From assembly GCF_017312485.1 (NCBI RefSeq), contig NZ_BMBA01000001.1, positions 1,564,396 through 1,628,395 of the forward strand: a stretch of DNA of 64,000 bases, given 5' to 3'. Under the pieces are notes generated by a model. The model worked only from the letters and a program-made list of their open reading frames with translations. It had not been told where the DNA came from and made no database searches. Made by a program: the position numbers and the translations under genes. Positions 32,757 to 41,513 of the stretch are shown piece after piece (position 1 is the stretch's first letter; every line of letters begins with the position of its first letter). Source of the DNA: Clostridium zeae. Its GTDB lineage: Bacteria > Bacillota > Clostridia > Clostridiales > Clostridiaceae.

Positions 32757-33923
32757 TCATTTCAAAGACTTTATTCTCTCTGCGTTGCTTACGATACTTG
32801 TGATTCTTACTCCAAAGTTTTCATCAACTACCACAACTTCACCAAAAGCTACTCTTTTGCCATTAACTAAAATCTCTACAGGTTCATCAGCAACTTTATC
32901 TAGTTCAATTAACGATCCATTACTTAGAGATAAAATATCTTTAATACTTTTCTTAGTTCTACCAAGAACCACAGATATTTCTAATGGAACATCTAATATT
33001 AAATCTATATTTTTATGTGCTGGCCCAGAAGGACTTGAAGCTAAATTATCAAAAGATGCTTGATGAACTTCCACAGGAGTTCTTTGCTCTTGATATATAG
33101 GTTTTTCTTGTACAAAGTTATTATAGTCATTTCGACTTTCTTGGGCATGATATGTATTAGATGGTTCGTGATTACTAGCCGCTCTTACTTCCTGTTGTGG
33201 TGCTCTTTCTTCCACTCTAGGTTGCTCAATAGCCGGTTCACTTTGCTGCTCTTCCCCCATCATTATTGAAACAATCTTTTTAGCAGTTTTTAGTGGTAAT
33301 AACTGCATTATGTTACTATCTACCAAATCACCAATTGTTAGTTTGAAGGATACTTTAACTAAAATATCGTCATCAGTAATACCTTCTGAAATTGGCTCAT
33401 TTGCTTCATCCCAAGTCTTTGAAATAGGCGGTGATATATTTACTTCTCTTGCAAACATAGTAGCCATAGAGGTTGCTGCAGAACCAATCATCTGGTTCAT
33501 TGCTTCCTGAACTGCACTTAGTTCTATTTCTGATAATTCTGTAGTATTTACAGTACCATCTCCACCCATCATAAGGTTAGCTATTACTGCAGCATCATTG
33601 ATTTGCATTATTAATATATTCTTACCTAATATTCCCGAAGTATATTCTACTTCAAGTACTATATTAGGAATATGAAATTGCTCTTTTAGCTCTCCCAAAG
33701 TTGTTGTGCTTACTACTGGAGTAGTAATATTAACCGACTGATTAATTATCTGGGAAAGAGCTGTTGAAGCTGAACCCATTGAGATATTTCCTATCTCACC
33801 TAACAGATCTTTATCTATATCTGAAATACTTTCTTCAGTGTTACCTGTTGTGGATTCGGCTGGTGTTGATGGACCATTTAACAAAGAATCTATCTCTTCT
33901 TGTGTAAGAAATCCATTACTCAT
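32757..33923 (-). CDS. fliY: Motor switch phosphatase FliY (CheC-FliN fusion)
   Basis: 388-aa C-ring protein that joins a CheY-P phosphatase to a FliN domain. A short N-terminal CheY-binding peptide SNGFLTQEEIDSLL is followed by two CheC-like motifs (KDLLGEIGNISMGSASTALS and ELSAVQEAMNQMIGSAATSM). A Gln/Glu-rich linker (about 220-295) leads to a C-terminal FliN/SpoA domain (LILDVPLEISVVLGRTKKSI). The ATG at 33923 overlaps fliM by 8 nt. Confidence 0.95.
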   Translation of the reverse strand: MSNGFLTQEEIDSLLNGPSTPAESTTGNTEESISDIDKDLLGEIGNISMGSASTALSQIINQSVNITTPVVSTTTLGELKEQFHIPNIVLEVEYTSGILGKNILIMQINDAAVIANLMMGGDGTVNTTELSEIELSAVQEAMNQMIGSAATSMATMFAREVNISPPISKTWDEANEPISEGITDDDILVKVSFKLTIGDLVDSNIMQLLPLKTAKKIVSIMMGEEQQSEPAIEQPRVEERAPQQEVRAASNHEPSNTYHAQESRNDYNNFVQEKPIYQEQRTPVEVHQASFDNLASSPSGPAHKNIDLILDVPLEISVVLGRTKKSIKDILSLSNGSLIELDKVADEPVEILVNGKRVAFGEVVVVDENFGVRITSIVSNAERIKSLK

Positions 33924-34911
33924 AATCTTCCACATCCTTACCTATAATGTCAAGTATGGCTACTCCCATATTTTTACCAACTATACCTGGTTTGGCCAGG
34001 TAACATTTTTCTTCTTCAACTACTACTGTTACAGGACTATTATACTTGTTATCAAGTTTAATCACATCACCAGTCACCAATCTTAAGAAATCATCTATAC
34101 TAATTTCTGTACTACCAAGCTCTACCTTAACATTTACATCTACGACATCCAATCTCTTTTCTAAATCATGTCTTGTATGTTCAAGATCTTCCTCAGCACC
34201 TGCTTGGAACCAGTTTCTCATTACTAGTTTATCAAGAATCTTTTCTATACTTAAGTAAGGTATACAAAGATTTATAAAAGTATTACTCTTACCCATTTCT
34301 ACTGAAAAAGTTATTAATGCTACTGGCTCATTTGGAGCTAATGTCTGGTTTAAAGCAGGATTAGTTTCTAAACTCTCTACTTCTATATCAATATCCATCA
34401 CATCTTCCCAAGCAAGCTTTAGATTTGATAATACTCCTGTTCCTACTTGAGTGATTATATTTTTGTCTATATCTGTAAATTCTTTACTTACATGTCTTCG
34501 CTCTCCTGTTCCTCCTAACAGTATATCAATAACTTGAAAGGAGAAACTAGGATTCATCTCAAAAAGAATTGAACCATTTAAAGGTGGCATTTTAAACAAA
34601 AGCAGTGTAGTTGGATTAGATACACTATGTATAAACTCCTCATAGGTTACCTGCTCTATGTTTTCTATTTTAACCTTTGTATTTTTTCTCACCTGAGCAG
34701 TAAGAAAATTAGATATTATTCTTGCAAAATTATCATGTATAAGTTCAAGTGCCCTTATATGCTCTTTAGAAAACTTTTGAGGACTCCTAAAGTCATAAAC
34801 TTTCACTTTTTGCTTTTCTTCATCTTTTTGCAATTCCTCTGGCTCAAGCTCTCCAGCAGACAAGGCAGACAATAGGGCGTCTATTTCACTTTGTGATAAT
34901 ACATCTGCCAT
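33916..34911 (-). CDS. fliM: Motor switch protein FliM
   Basis: C-ring protein that receives CheY-P. The 331-aa product has the N-terminal CheY-binding motif LSQSEIDALLSAL, a CheC-like middle (FDFRSP-type start YDFRSPQKFSKEHIRALELI) and a C-terminal SpoA domain (DVNVKVELGSTEISIDDFLR). Length is normal. Upstream cheW and downstream fliY keep switch and signalling genes together. Confidence 0.96.
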   Translation of the reverse strand: MADVLSQSEIDALLSALSAGELEPEELQKDEEKQKVKVYDFRSPQKFSKEHIRALELIHDNFARIISNFLTAQVRKNTKVKIENIEQVTYEEFIHSVSNPTTLLLFKMPPLNGSILFEMNPSFSFQVIDILLGGTGERRHVSKEFTDIDKNIITQVGTGVLSNLKLAWEDVMDIDIEVESLETNPALNQTLAPNEPVALITFSVEMGKSNTFINLCIPYLSIEKILDKLVMRNWFQAGAEEDLEHTRHDLEKRLDVVDVNVKVELGSTEISIDDFLRLVTGDVIKLDNKYNSPVTVVVEEEKCYLAKPGIVGKNMGVAILDIIGKDVEDYE

Positions 34912-34932
34912 ACGCTTACCTCACTTCACTAA

Positions 34933-35334
34933 TTAAATTTTTAGTATTTTACTTATATCTACTAATGTAACTAGTTTATCATCAAAATTCACTATACCTT
35001 TTACATAGCTTTGATACTTTTCATTCTCAAGTCTTTGAATAAGTTTTTCATCAATTTCTAAAACCTCTTCAACCTCATCAACAGATATACCTACTTGCTC
35101 ATCATCAACATTCAATATTATTATGTTACTTTGAACTTTTGACGACTTTGGTATATTAAGTAGTAGATTTATATCCAGTAGAGGTATTATGCTACCTCTA
35201 AGGTTTATAAGTCCTCTAATGTGCTCTGGGGCTTTTGGTACTTTGGTCACTTCTGTCATATCAGTAATGCTCTGAACTTTAGATGTCTCTACAGCAAAAA
35301 GTTCATCACTTATCTTAAAAACAACAACTTGCAT
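34933..35334 (-). CDS. cheW: Chemotaxis adaptor CheW (first copy)
   Basis: Couples receptors to CheA. The protein is about 133 aa with the CheW fold: QVVVFKISDELFAVETSKVQ, the motif HIRGLINLRGSIIPLLDINLLL and VGISVDEVEEVLEI. The second ATG (35334) suits the GGGGG site better than the first (35340), which nearly touches it. It lies between cheY and fliM. A second CheW is encoded at 41053-41502. Confidence 0.94.
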   Translation of the reverse strand: MQVVVFKISDELFAVETSKVQSITDMTEVTKVPKAPEHIRGLINLRGSIIPLLDINLLLNIPKSSKVQSNIIILNVDDEQVGISVDEVEEVLEIDEKLIQRLENEKYQSYVKGIVNFDDKLVTLVDISKILKI

Positions 35335-35349
35335 TTTCATGCCCCCTTA

Positions 35350-35709
35350 TTAACCAATTGCCTTTTTGATTGCTTCTAACACTCTATCTGCTTGGAATGG
35401 TTTTACTATAAAATCTTTTGCACCTGCTCTTATTGCATCCATAACCATACCTTGTTGGCCCATGGCACTGCACATTATTACCTTAGCTGCTGGATCAAAT
35501 GCTTTGATGTTTTTAACTGCTTCAATCCCATCCATGTCTGGCATTGTTATATCCATAGTTACTACATCTGGTCTTTCCTTCTTATAAAGCTCTACAGCCT
35601 TAATTCCATTACTTGCTTCACCTACAACTTCAAATCCATTTTTTTCAAGAATATCCTTTATCATCATTCTCATAAATGCCGCGTCATCAACAATTAATAC
35701 TCTAGCCAT
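35350..35709 (-). CDS. cheY: Chemotaxis response regulator CheY
   Basis: 119-aa single-domain receiver. Acidic pair Asp8-Asp9, phospho-acceptor Asp53 in VTMDITMPDMDG, Thr/Ser switch region (MCSAMGQQG) and conserved Lys in FIVKPF are all present. CheY-P binds FliM/FliY; CheC and FliY remove the phosphate. Confidence 0.97.
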   Translation of the reverse strand: MARVLIVDDAAFMRMMIKDILEKNGFEVVGEASNGIKAVELYKKERPDVVTMDITMPDMDGIEAVKNIKAFDPAAKVIMCSAMGQQGMVMDAIRAGAKDFIVKPFQADRVLEAIKKAIG

Positions 35710-35724
35710 TTAGAATCCCCCTAT

Positions 35725-36327
35725 CTATATTACGCCTATTGAATTTAATATTTTTTCTAAAGATCCAGGATTAGGAACAAAGTAAAAATGTCCACCAATG
35801 TTTTCTGAATCTTCGCCTAATAGCATTGTTTCTATTTCCAATACATTATCTGAATACTGTGCTGACTCTACAAAGGTAGAGCTTAATATCGCACTTAGCA
35901 TATCAAACGCCACAGCTGGAACTGATGGCATAATGCTCAAGTTTGTAAGTCTTGCTATTGCATTCATATATGCTGCTGAAATAATATTACCTATTTCACA
36001 TAGCACTGAATTTCCCATCTCACTAAACTCATCTTCCTTCATTCCAGTCAGTACTTCTATTATATTAGAAGCTATAGATTTTTCAAATACAAATAATATA
36101 TTTCCTGGTGCATCACCAAGTACTTTTACTAGTACCGCTGCCACCAATTCTTCCTCAGAAACAAAATTATAAATATCCATAAAATCTATTACCTTAACAT
36201 TTGGAACTGTCATATCAATTTTTCTATTTAGCAATTGAGAAAGAGCCGTTGCTGCATTTCCTGCACCAATATTACTTACTTCTTTAAGAGCATCTAGTTG
36301 AAGTGCACTTAATTGAGTATAATCCAT
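35725..36327 (-). CDS. cheC: CheY-P phosphatase CheC
   Basis: 200-aa phosphatase with both active-site helices: LDALKEVSNIGAGNAATALS and SEMGNSVLCEIGNIISAAYM. CheC is stimulated by CheD, which is encoded in the same operon. The ATG at 36327 is preferred over the preceding GTG because of spacing to AAGGAGG. Confidence 0.95.
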   Translation of the reverse strand: MDYTQLSALQLDALKEVSNIGAGNAATALSQLLNRKIDMTVPNVKVIDFMDIYNFVSEEELVAAVLVKVLGDAPGNILFVFEKSIASNIIEVLTGMKEDEFSEMGNSVLCEIGNIISAAYMNAIARLTNLSIMPSVPAVAFDMLSAILSSTFVESAQYSDNVLEIETMLLGEDSENIGGHFYFVPNPGSLEKILNSIGVI

Positions 36328-36347
36328 CACAATCCTCCTTCTAGTTC

Positions 36348-38399
36348 CTAGATTAAAGCACCTACATCAAGTATAAGTGTAACAAGACCATTACCAAGTA
36401 TTGTCGCTCCAATATACTCATTTAATCCTTCAAGAGTTTTTCCTAAAGGTTTTATTACTATTTCTTGCTGTCCTAATAAAGAATCAACTAAAAGACCAAC
36501 AACTTTATCTCCAACCTTAACTATTATAATAAAATTCTTATCCTTTTTGCTAGTATCAATTTGTAAAGTTTCATTAAGCCTAATTAGAGGTATAACATTT
36601 TCTCTATATACTATAACTTCTCTTCCATTAGTCTTCTTTATTCTATCTTCTTTATAATCTATAACTCTGTCGATAAACCCTAAAGAAATTGCAAGTGTCT
36701 CTTCTCCAACCTTAACAAGCAACGCTTGAATTATTTGAAGAGTAAGAGGAAGTCTTATTATAAAACTTGAACCTTTTCCTATTTCACTTACTACATCAAC
36801 AGTTCCTCCAAGTGCAGATATTTTTGTTTTTACAACATCCATACCTACGCCTCTACCTGATATATCTGTTACTACTTCGTTAGTGCTAAAGCCTTGAGAG
36901 AAAATTAAATTCTTTATATCATTTTCAGTCATTCCTTCAGTGTTTATGCCTACTCTTTCAGCTTTACGTCTAACCTTTTCAACATCAATACCATTACCAT
37001 CATCTTCTACTCTTATTACAGCTTTTGTACCTTCTTGATAAGCGGACAATCTTATTGTACCTACAGGATCTTTACCTGACTTAGCTCTATCTTCTTTGCT
37101 TTCTACTCCATGATCAGCAGCATTTCTTAATAAGTGGATTAATGGTTCCCCAATTTCATCTATTACAGTTCTATCTAATTCTGTATCTTGACCTTCAACA
37201 ATGAAGTTAATTTCCTTATTCAATTCTACAGAAAGATCTCTAATCATTCTAGGGAATCTATTAAATACAACTTCTAGAGGAAGCATTCTTATCTTCATAA
37301 CAAGATCTTGCAAGTCAGAGGTTGTTCTAGCAACTTGTTCAAGAGTTTCATTTAGCTCTTGAGCTCTATAACTTGTGCTTATTTGTTCTAATCTAGTTCT
37401 ATGTATAACTAACTCAGAAACCATGTTCATTAGCTTATCTAGACGTTCCAAATCAACTCTTACTGATTGATGAACCTTTTTGGTTTGACCAGATGGACTA
37501 TTGCTCTTTTTTTCTTCAACTTTTTCTTTATTCGTAACTATAGATTTAGGCGCTACCGTTTTTGACGTTTCATTTACTTCAGCCTTAGCTACTGATTCAT
37601 CTTTAGTGGTTGCAATTTCATTTACTTTTTCTATTCTTAATTCGACTTCTTCTGTAGAAACTTTATCCACTTCTGAAATATTTTTAACAAGTTTTTCAAT
37701 TTCTTCAGCATTTAGTGTAGTAATTACAATAAGTTCAATGCTAAAATCAAAGTTTTCGTTTTCTATATCTTCTGTAGAAGGATATGATTTTATAACTTCT
37801 CCATGCTCTTCTAACTCTTTAAATATTAAAAAAGCTCTAGCAGACTTTAATAAAGTATTCTCATTAAGACTTATGAAAACTCTTATAGCCTTATAGCCCT
37901 TTTCATGAGCTTGCTTAATTACATTCATGTCATATTCATTTATGTCTATTACATAATCTGATGAACTCTTATTTTCTGATATTTCTTCTACTATATCCAC
38001 AGCAACACTGTCTTGCTGTTCATTAGTACTTATATCATGTAAAGCTTTCATTATATTTTCTATTTCAACTTTTTCTTCTATACCTTCTGATATGTTATTT
38101 ACCATTCTTTCAAGAGTATCTAAGCAATCAAAAAGAACTGTAACTACATTTTGAGTAACTTTCAGTTCACCTTCTCTAAATTTAGAAAGAACATCCTCCA
38201 TTTTATGAGTTAGTTCTGCTATATCACTAAATCCCATTGTTGCTGCCATACCTTTTATAGTATGAGCTACTCTAAATATTTCATTTAACTTGTCAATATC
38301 ATCTGGTTTTTGTTCTAAGTCAAGTAAAGATTCATTTAGAGTCTGCAAATTGTCCATGGACTCTTCTAAGAACATTGAAAGATATTGAGATGTGTCCAT
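36348..38399 (-). CDS. cheA: Chemotaxis histidine kinase CheA
   Basis: 683-aa kinase. Domains in order: HPt with His46 in RVAHTIKGMAATMGF; a CheY-binding P2-like region (about 150-300); dimerisation P3; HATPase with IDEIGEPLIHLLRNAADHGVE, DDGNGI and the GRGVGMDVV box; and a C-terminal CheW-like P5 domain. The ATG at 38399 is the true start: it follows AGGAGG. The in-frame extension to 38519 consists of 45-bp repeats that translate into a meaningless repeat (RRITGG units). Confidence 0.96.
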   Translation of the reverse strand: MDTSQYLSMFLEESMDNLQTLNESLLDLEQKPDDIDKLNEIFRVAHTIKGMAATMGFSDIAELTHKMEDVLSKFREGELKVTQNVVTVLFDCLDTLERMVNNISEGIEEKVEIENIMKALHDISTNEQQDSVAVDIVEEISENKSSSDYVIDINEYDMNVIKQAHEKGYKAIRVFISLNENTLLKSARAFLIFKELEEHGEVIKSYPSTEDIENENFDFSIELIVITTLNAEEIEKLVKNISEVDKVSTEEVELRIEKVNEIATTKDESVAKAEVNETSKTVAPKSIVTNKEKVEEKKSNSPSGQTKKVHQSVRVDLERLDKLMNMVSELVIHRTRLEQISTSYRAQELNETLEQVARTTSDLQDLVMKIRMLPLEVVFNRFPRMIRDLSVELNKEINFIVEGQDTELDRTVIDEIGEPLIHLLRNAADHGVESKEDRAKSGKDPVGTIRLSAYQEGTKAVIRVEDDGNGIDVEKVRRKAERVGINTEGMTENDIKNLIFSQGFSTNEVVTDISGRGVGMDVVKTKISALGGTVDVVSEIGKGSSFIIRLPLTLQIIQALLVKVGEETLAISLGFIDRVIDYKEDRIKKTNGREVIVYRENVIPLIRLNETLQIDTSKKDKNFIIIVKVGDKVVGLLVDSLLGQQEIVIKPLGKTLEGLNEYIGATILGNGLVTLILDVGALI

Positions 38400-38519
38400 T
38401 GTTATCCCTCCTGTTATTCTTCGAAGCACGTAACAATTATCAATTGTTACGCCTCCTGTTATTCTCCGTAGCACATGACAATTATTAATTGTCATGCCTC
38501 CTGTATTCCTTTTTAGCAC
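38400..38519 (-). repeat. 45-bp tandem Shine-Dalgarno/palindrome repeats before cheA
   Basis: Three copies of CAGGAGG occur on the minus strand near 38405, 38452 and 38497. The two upstream copies are each followed by a 21-bp palindrome (38475-38495 and 38430-38450), then GTGCT and a purine-rich stretch. The third copy is the real cheA ribosome site, and its following sequence (ATAACAATGGAC) resembles half of the palindrome with the start codon in it. The remaining gap 38520-38725 is AT-rich without a convincing promoter. Confidence 0.88.
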
Positions 38520-38725
38520 TTAACAGTTATTATTAGCAAAATTAACTAATCAGTAAATATCAATTATAGCTAAATAATAAATTAGAATAGTCATTTTTTT
38601 GTAATATACAGCAATTATATATCATATATTTATTTAAAATATGTGAAAATTGCCTAACCTTTTCAGTTATTCAACACTTATTATTCGTATGAAGTAGTTA
38701 ATTTCTTTATAGCAATTATTAACTT

Positions 38726-39490
38726 TTATAATTTTCTATAAATAAAAGTAGAAGCCTTTTCAAAACCAAAATCTTTATAATTATATATACTTTCAGTAGC
38801 ACCTACAAATAATAAACCACCTTTTTTAAGGGATGCTGCAAATCTCTTGTATATATCATTTTTAACATCTACATTAAAATAAATAACTACATTTCTACAT
38901 ACGATTAAGTCAAAGTTACTCTCATAACTATCTAATATAAGGTCATGCTTTTTGAAAGTAACCATGTTTTTCACACTTTGTTCGATATAATACTTATCTT
39001 TAACTTTCTTAAAGTACTTTTCCATTTCTCTAGGTTTTACATTTTTCATTTCGTTATCAGTATATTCTCCAAGCTTAGCTTTCTGAAGAATTGTATTATC
39101 GATATCAGTAGCTAATATCTTGTGTCTGCCATTGGGACTTACATTATTCAAAATCATAGAGATCGAATACGGCTCACAACCAATAGAACAAGCTGCACTC
39201 CAGATCTTAAGACTATTATTAGCTGCAGACTCTTTTTTCAAGATAGCCTCTAACTCTTCAAATAATTCTGGATTTCTAAAAAATTCTGTAACATTTATAG
39301 TTATAAAGTCCAAGAATCTTTGTCTATGCTCTCTGTCCGTTTTAATCAACTTCGTATATTCTTCTAATGATTTTACGCCCAATCTTGTCATTAAACTTTC
39401 TATTCTTCTATTAAGCTGGGTTGGTTTATACGCAGATAGATTAATACCTAGTTCTTTATGTACCCATTGATGAAACTGGCTAAAATCCAT
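38726..39490 (-). CDS. cheR: Chemoreceptor methyltransferase CheR
   Basis: Methylates receptor glutamates with S-adenosylmethionine. The 254-aa product has an N-terminal helical domain (LGINLSAYKPTQLNRRIESL) and a SAM-binding domain with FLDFITINVTEFFRNPELFE, IWSAACSIGCEPYSISMIL, DIDNTIL and LIVCRNVVIYFN. Lies between cheB and cheA. Confidence 0.96.
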   Translation of the reverse strand: MDFSQFHQWVHKELGINLSAYKPTQLNRRIESLMTRLGVKSLEEYTKLIKTDREHRQRFLDFITINVTEFFRNPELFEELEAILKKESAANNSLKIWSAACSIGCEPYSISMILNNVSPNGRHKILATDIDNTILQKAKLGEYTDNEMKNVKPREMEKYFKKVKDKYYIEQSVKNMVTFKKHDLILDSYESNFDLIVCRNVVIYFNVDVKNDIYKRFAASLKKGGLLFVGATESIYNYKDFGFEKASTFIYRKL

Positions 39491-39500
39491 AGTTTATCTA

Positions 39501-40541
39501 CTATCCTTTCATTAATGTAACGATTTTTTTTGCTATATATCCTAATGGTAATACTTCATCAACTTTCCCTGTTTCAAAAGTGGCTTTAGGCATTCCATAA
39601 ATAGTACATGTAGACTCATCCTCTGAAATAGTATGTCCTCCAGCATTTTTTATAGATACTGTACCTTGTGCACCATCTTTTCCCATTCCAGTGAGTACCA
39701 CAGATAATAAGTTCTTACCATAGACAGCAGCTGAGCTATTAAATAGTTTATCTACTGCTGGTCTTACTCCCCATATACTTGGTTCTTGATTTAACGAAAT
39801 TCTTTTATCCTTAGATACTTCCATGTGATAACCACCTGGAGCAATATATATAACATTTTTTTCAATTCTCATATCGTTTTCTGCTTCTACAACCTTAAGG
39901 TTACAAAGATTATTTAATCTTTCTGAGAAGGTCTTTGTAAATCCTGCTGGCATATGCTGAACCACTAACACAGGAACCTCTAAATCTTTAGGAAGTTCTG
40001 TCAATACAGTTTGAAGTGCTCTAGGGCCACCTGTAGATGCACCAATTACCACTGCCTCTATTTTATTAGAAGCTTTCTTAGTAGTAATAAATTTTGCAGG
40101 CTCCTTTGCCTCAACTTTAAAATCAAACAATGATCTTTTTATGGATGCTACTGCTCTTATTTTATGTACTAACTCAAGCTTAACCTTATTAATATCAAGC
40201 GAAATCGATCCTGATGGCTTTGACACGAAATCGGCAGCACCAGCATCTAAACAATCCAATGTTGTTCTAGAAGAGCTTGTGGTTAAGCTACTTAACATTA
40301 TAACTTTAGCATTTCTATTTGTGAGTTTCAATTTTTTCAGCGCAGTAATACCATCCATTTTCGGCATTTCTACGTCTAAGGTAATTACATCTGGATTATA
40401 ACCTCCAACCTTGTCAACGAACTCCTCACCATTTCTTGCAGTAGCTATAACTTCCATATCTGTCTCTTCATTTATCATGTCAGAAATTATTTTTCTCATA
40501 AGTGCAGAATCGTCTACTACCATAACTCTTATTTTATTCAA
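39501..40541 (-). CDS. cheB: Chemoreceptor methylesterase/deamidase CheB
   Basis: 346-aa two-domain response regulator. Receiver: VMVVDDSALMRKII, phospho-Asp in VITLDVEMPKMDG, and Lys in FVSKPSG. Esterase: Ser in GASTGGPRAL, His in VQHMPAGFT and Asp in TGMGKDGAQG, the full catalytic triad. Translation most likely starts at TTG (40541), 8 nt after GGAG; a GTG at 40550 overlaps the ribosome site. Confidence 0.95.
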   Translation of the reverse strand: MNKIRVMVVDDSALMRKIISDMINEETDMEVIATARNGEEFVDKVGGYNPDVITLDVEMPKMDGITALKKLKLTNRNAKVIMLSSLTTSSSRTTLDCLDAGAADFVSKPSGSISLDINKVKLELVHKIRAVASIKRSLFDFKVEAKEPAKFITTKKASNKIEAVVIGASTGGPRALQTVLTELPKDLEVPVLVVQHMPAGFTKTFSERLNNLCNLKVVEAENDMRIEKNVIYIAPGGYHMEVSKDKRISLNQEPSIWGVRPAVDKLFNSSAAVYGKNLLSVVLTGMGKDGAQGTVSIKNAGGHTISEDESTCTIYGMPKATFETGKVDEVLPLGYIAKKIVTLMKG

Positions 40542-40554
40542 GATTATCACTCCA

Positions 40555-41043
40555 TTAAAGTTCTATAATACCTTGTCCTACAATCTTTATTATTACCTTG
40601 CCAGTTTTTGAATCTAAAACCATTGTTCTACCTTTGTTTCCACCTAGGTGAGAAGCAAGAACTTGAAGTTGTAATTCTTTTAAAGTCTTCGCTACAGCTT
40701 CACCATTTCTTTTTCCAATATCACTTATCATGCTCTTATCAGAAAAATTAAACATGGATGCTCCTCCAGCTATTTTTACAACCAAATTTCTTTTTTGGCA
40801 CCCTAACTTTTCCATCTTTTCAATTAGAATCGGAATAGCTAAATCAGCAAATTTATATGGATTTTTCACTTCTTTAAACTGAGTTGAATCAGGTAACATT
40901 ATATGTGACAAACCACCAATCAATTTAACTTTATCAAATACTGCTATTCCAACGCAAGAACCTAGTCCTATGGTCATTATTTTATCTGGATTACTTACAG
41001 TATTTAAATCAGCAATACCTACTTTAACTTCTGCATCTATCAT
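40555..41043 (-). CDS. cheD: Chemoreceptor glutamine deamidase CheD
   Basis: 162-aa CheD with the catalytic Cys in IGLGSCVGIAVFD and His in GGLSHIMLP. The IAGGASMF motif is also present. It deamidates receptors and activates CheC. Downstream of cheW and upstream of cheB. Confidence 0.95.
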   Translation of the reverse strand: MIDAEVKVGIADLNTVSNPDKIMTIGLGSCVGIAVFDKVKLIGGLSHIMLPDSTQFKEVKNPYKFADLAIPILIEKMEKLGCQKRNLVVKIAGGASMFNFSDKSMISDIGKRNGEAVAKTLKELQLQVLASHLGGNKGRTMVLDSKTGKVIIKIVGQGIIEL

Positions 41044-41052
41044 AGAACCACC

Positions 41053-41502
41053 TTATAGCAACTTAGTTTTTTCTTCCTCTGTTAAAATTTTAGATAAATC
41101 TAAGAGGATTACTATATTTTCCTTTAATCTTATTAGTCCTTTTATGTATCTTCTTGAAATACTTGCAGCAATTGCTGGAGGGTTTTCTATTAAATTAACT
41201 TCCACATCTTTGACTTCATAAACATTATCTACGATAATGCCCATCTTAGATTCACTTTCTTTAACTACAATAATCTTTGTTTCAGCTAAATTTACTTTAG
41301 TATTAAACCCAAACTTTTTAGACAAATTAACTACAGGTAAAATGCTTTCTTCATAATTAATAACTCCGTCAACGAAACTTGGTACATCAGGTAACACCGT
41401 TGGTGTTTCATAACCTAATATTCTTTCTACTTCCATTATATCAGTAGCGTAATGTTCTCCATTTAAACTAAAAATCAGTAACTTTATTTCCTTGTTAGCC
41501 AT
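41053..41502 (-). CDS. cheW: Chemotaxis adaptor CheW (second copy)
   Basis: 149-aa CheW fold: IKLLIFSLNGEHYATDIMEV, SFVDGVINYEESILPVVNLS and MGIIVDNVYEVKDVEVN. The receptor-contact region differs from the copy at 34933, so the two may serve different receptors; this is inference. Starts after AAGGGGG. Confidence 0.92.
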   Translation of the reverse strand: MANKEIKLLIFSLNGEHYATDIMEVERILGYETPTVLPDVPSFVDGVINYEESILPVVNLSKKFGFNTKVNLAETKIIVVKESESKMGIIVDNVYEVKDVEVNLIENPPAIAASISRRYIKGLIRLKENIVILLDLSKILTEEEKTKLL

Positions 41503-41513
41503 TTTAATCCCCC

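Noticed and set aside
38400-38519. In-frame N-terminal extension of CheA by 40 residues
   Set aside because: The extension is three copies of a 45-bp noncoding repeat and gives a repeated peptide not found before an HPt domain; the AGGAGG-ATG at 38399 is the proper start.
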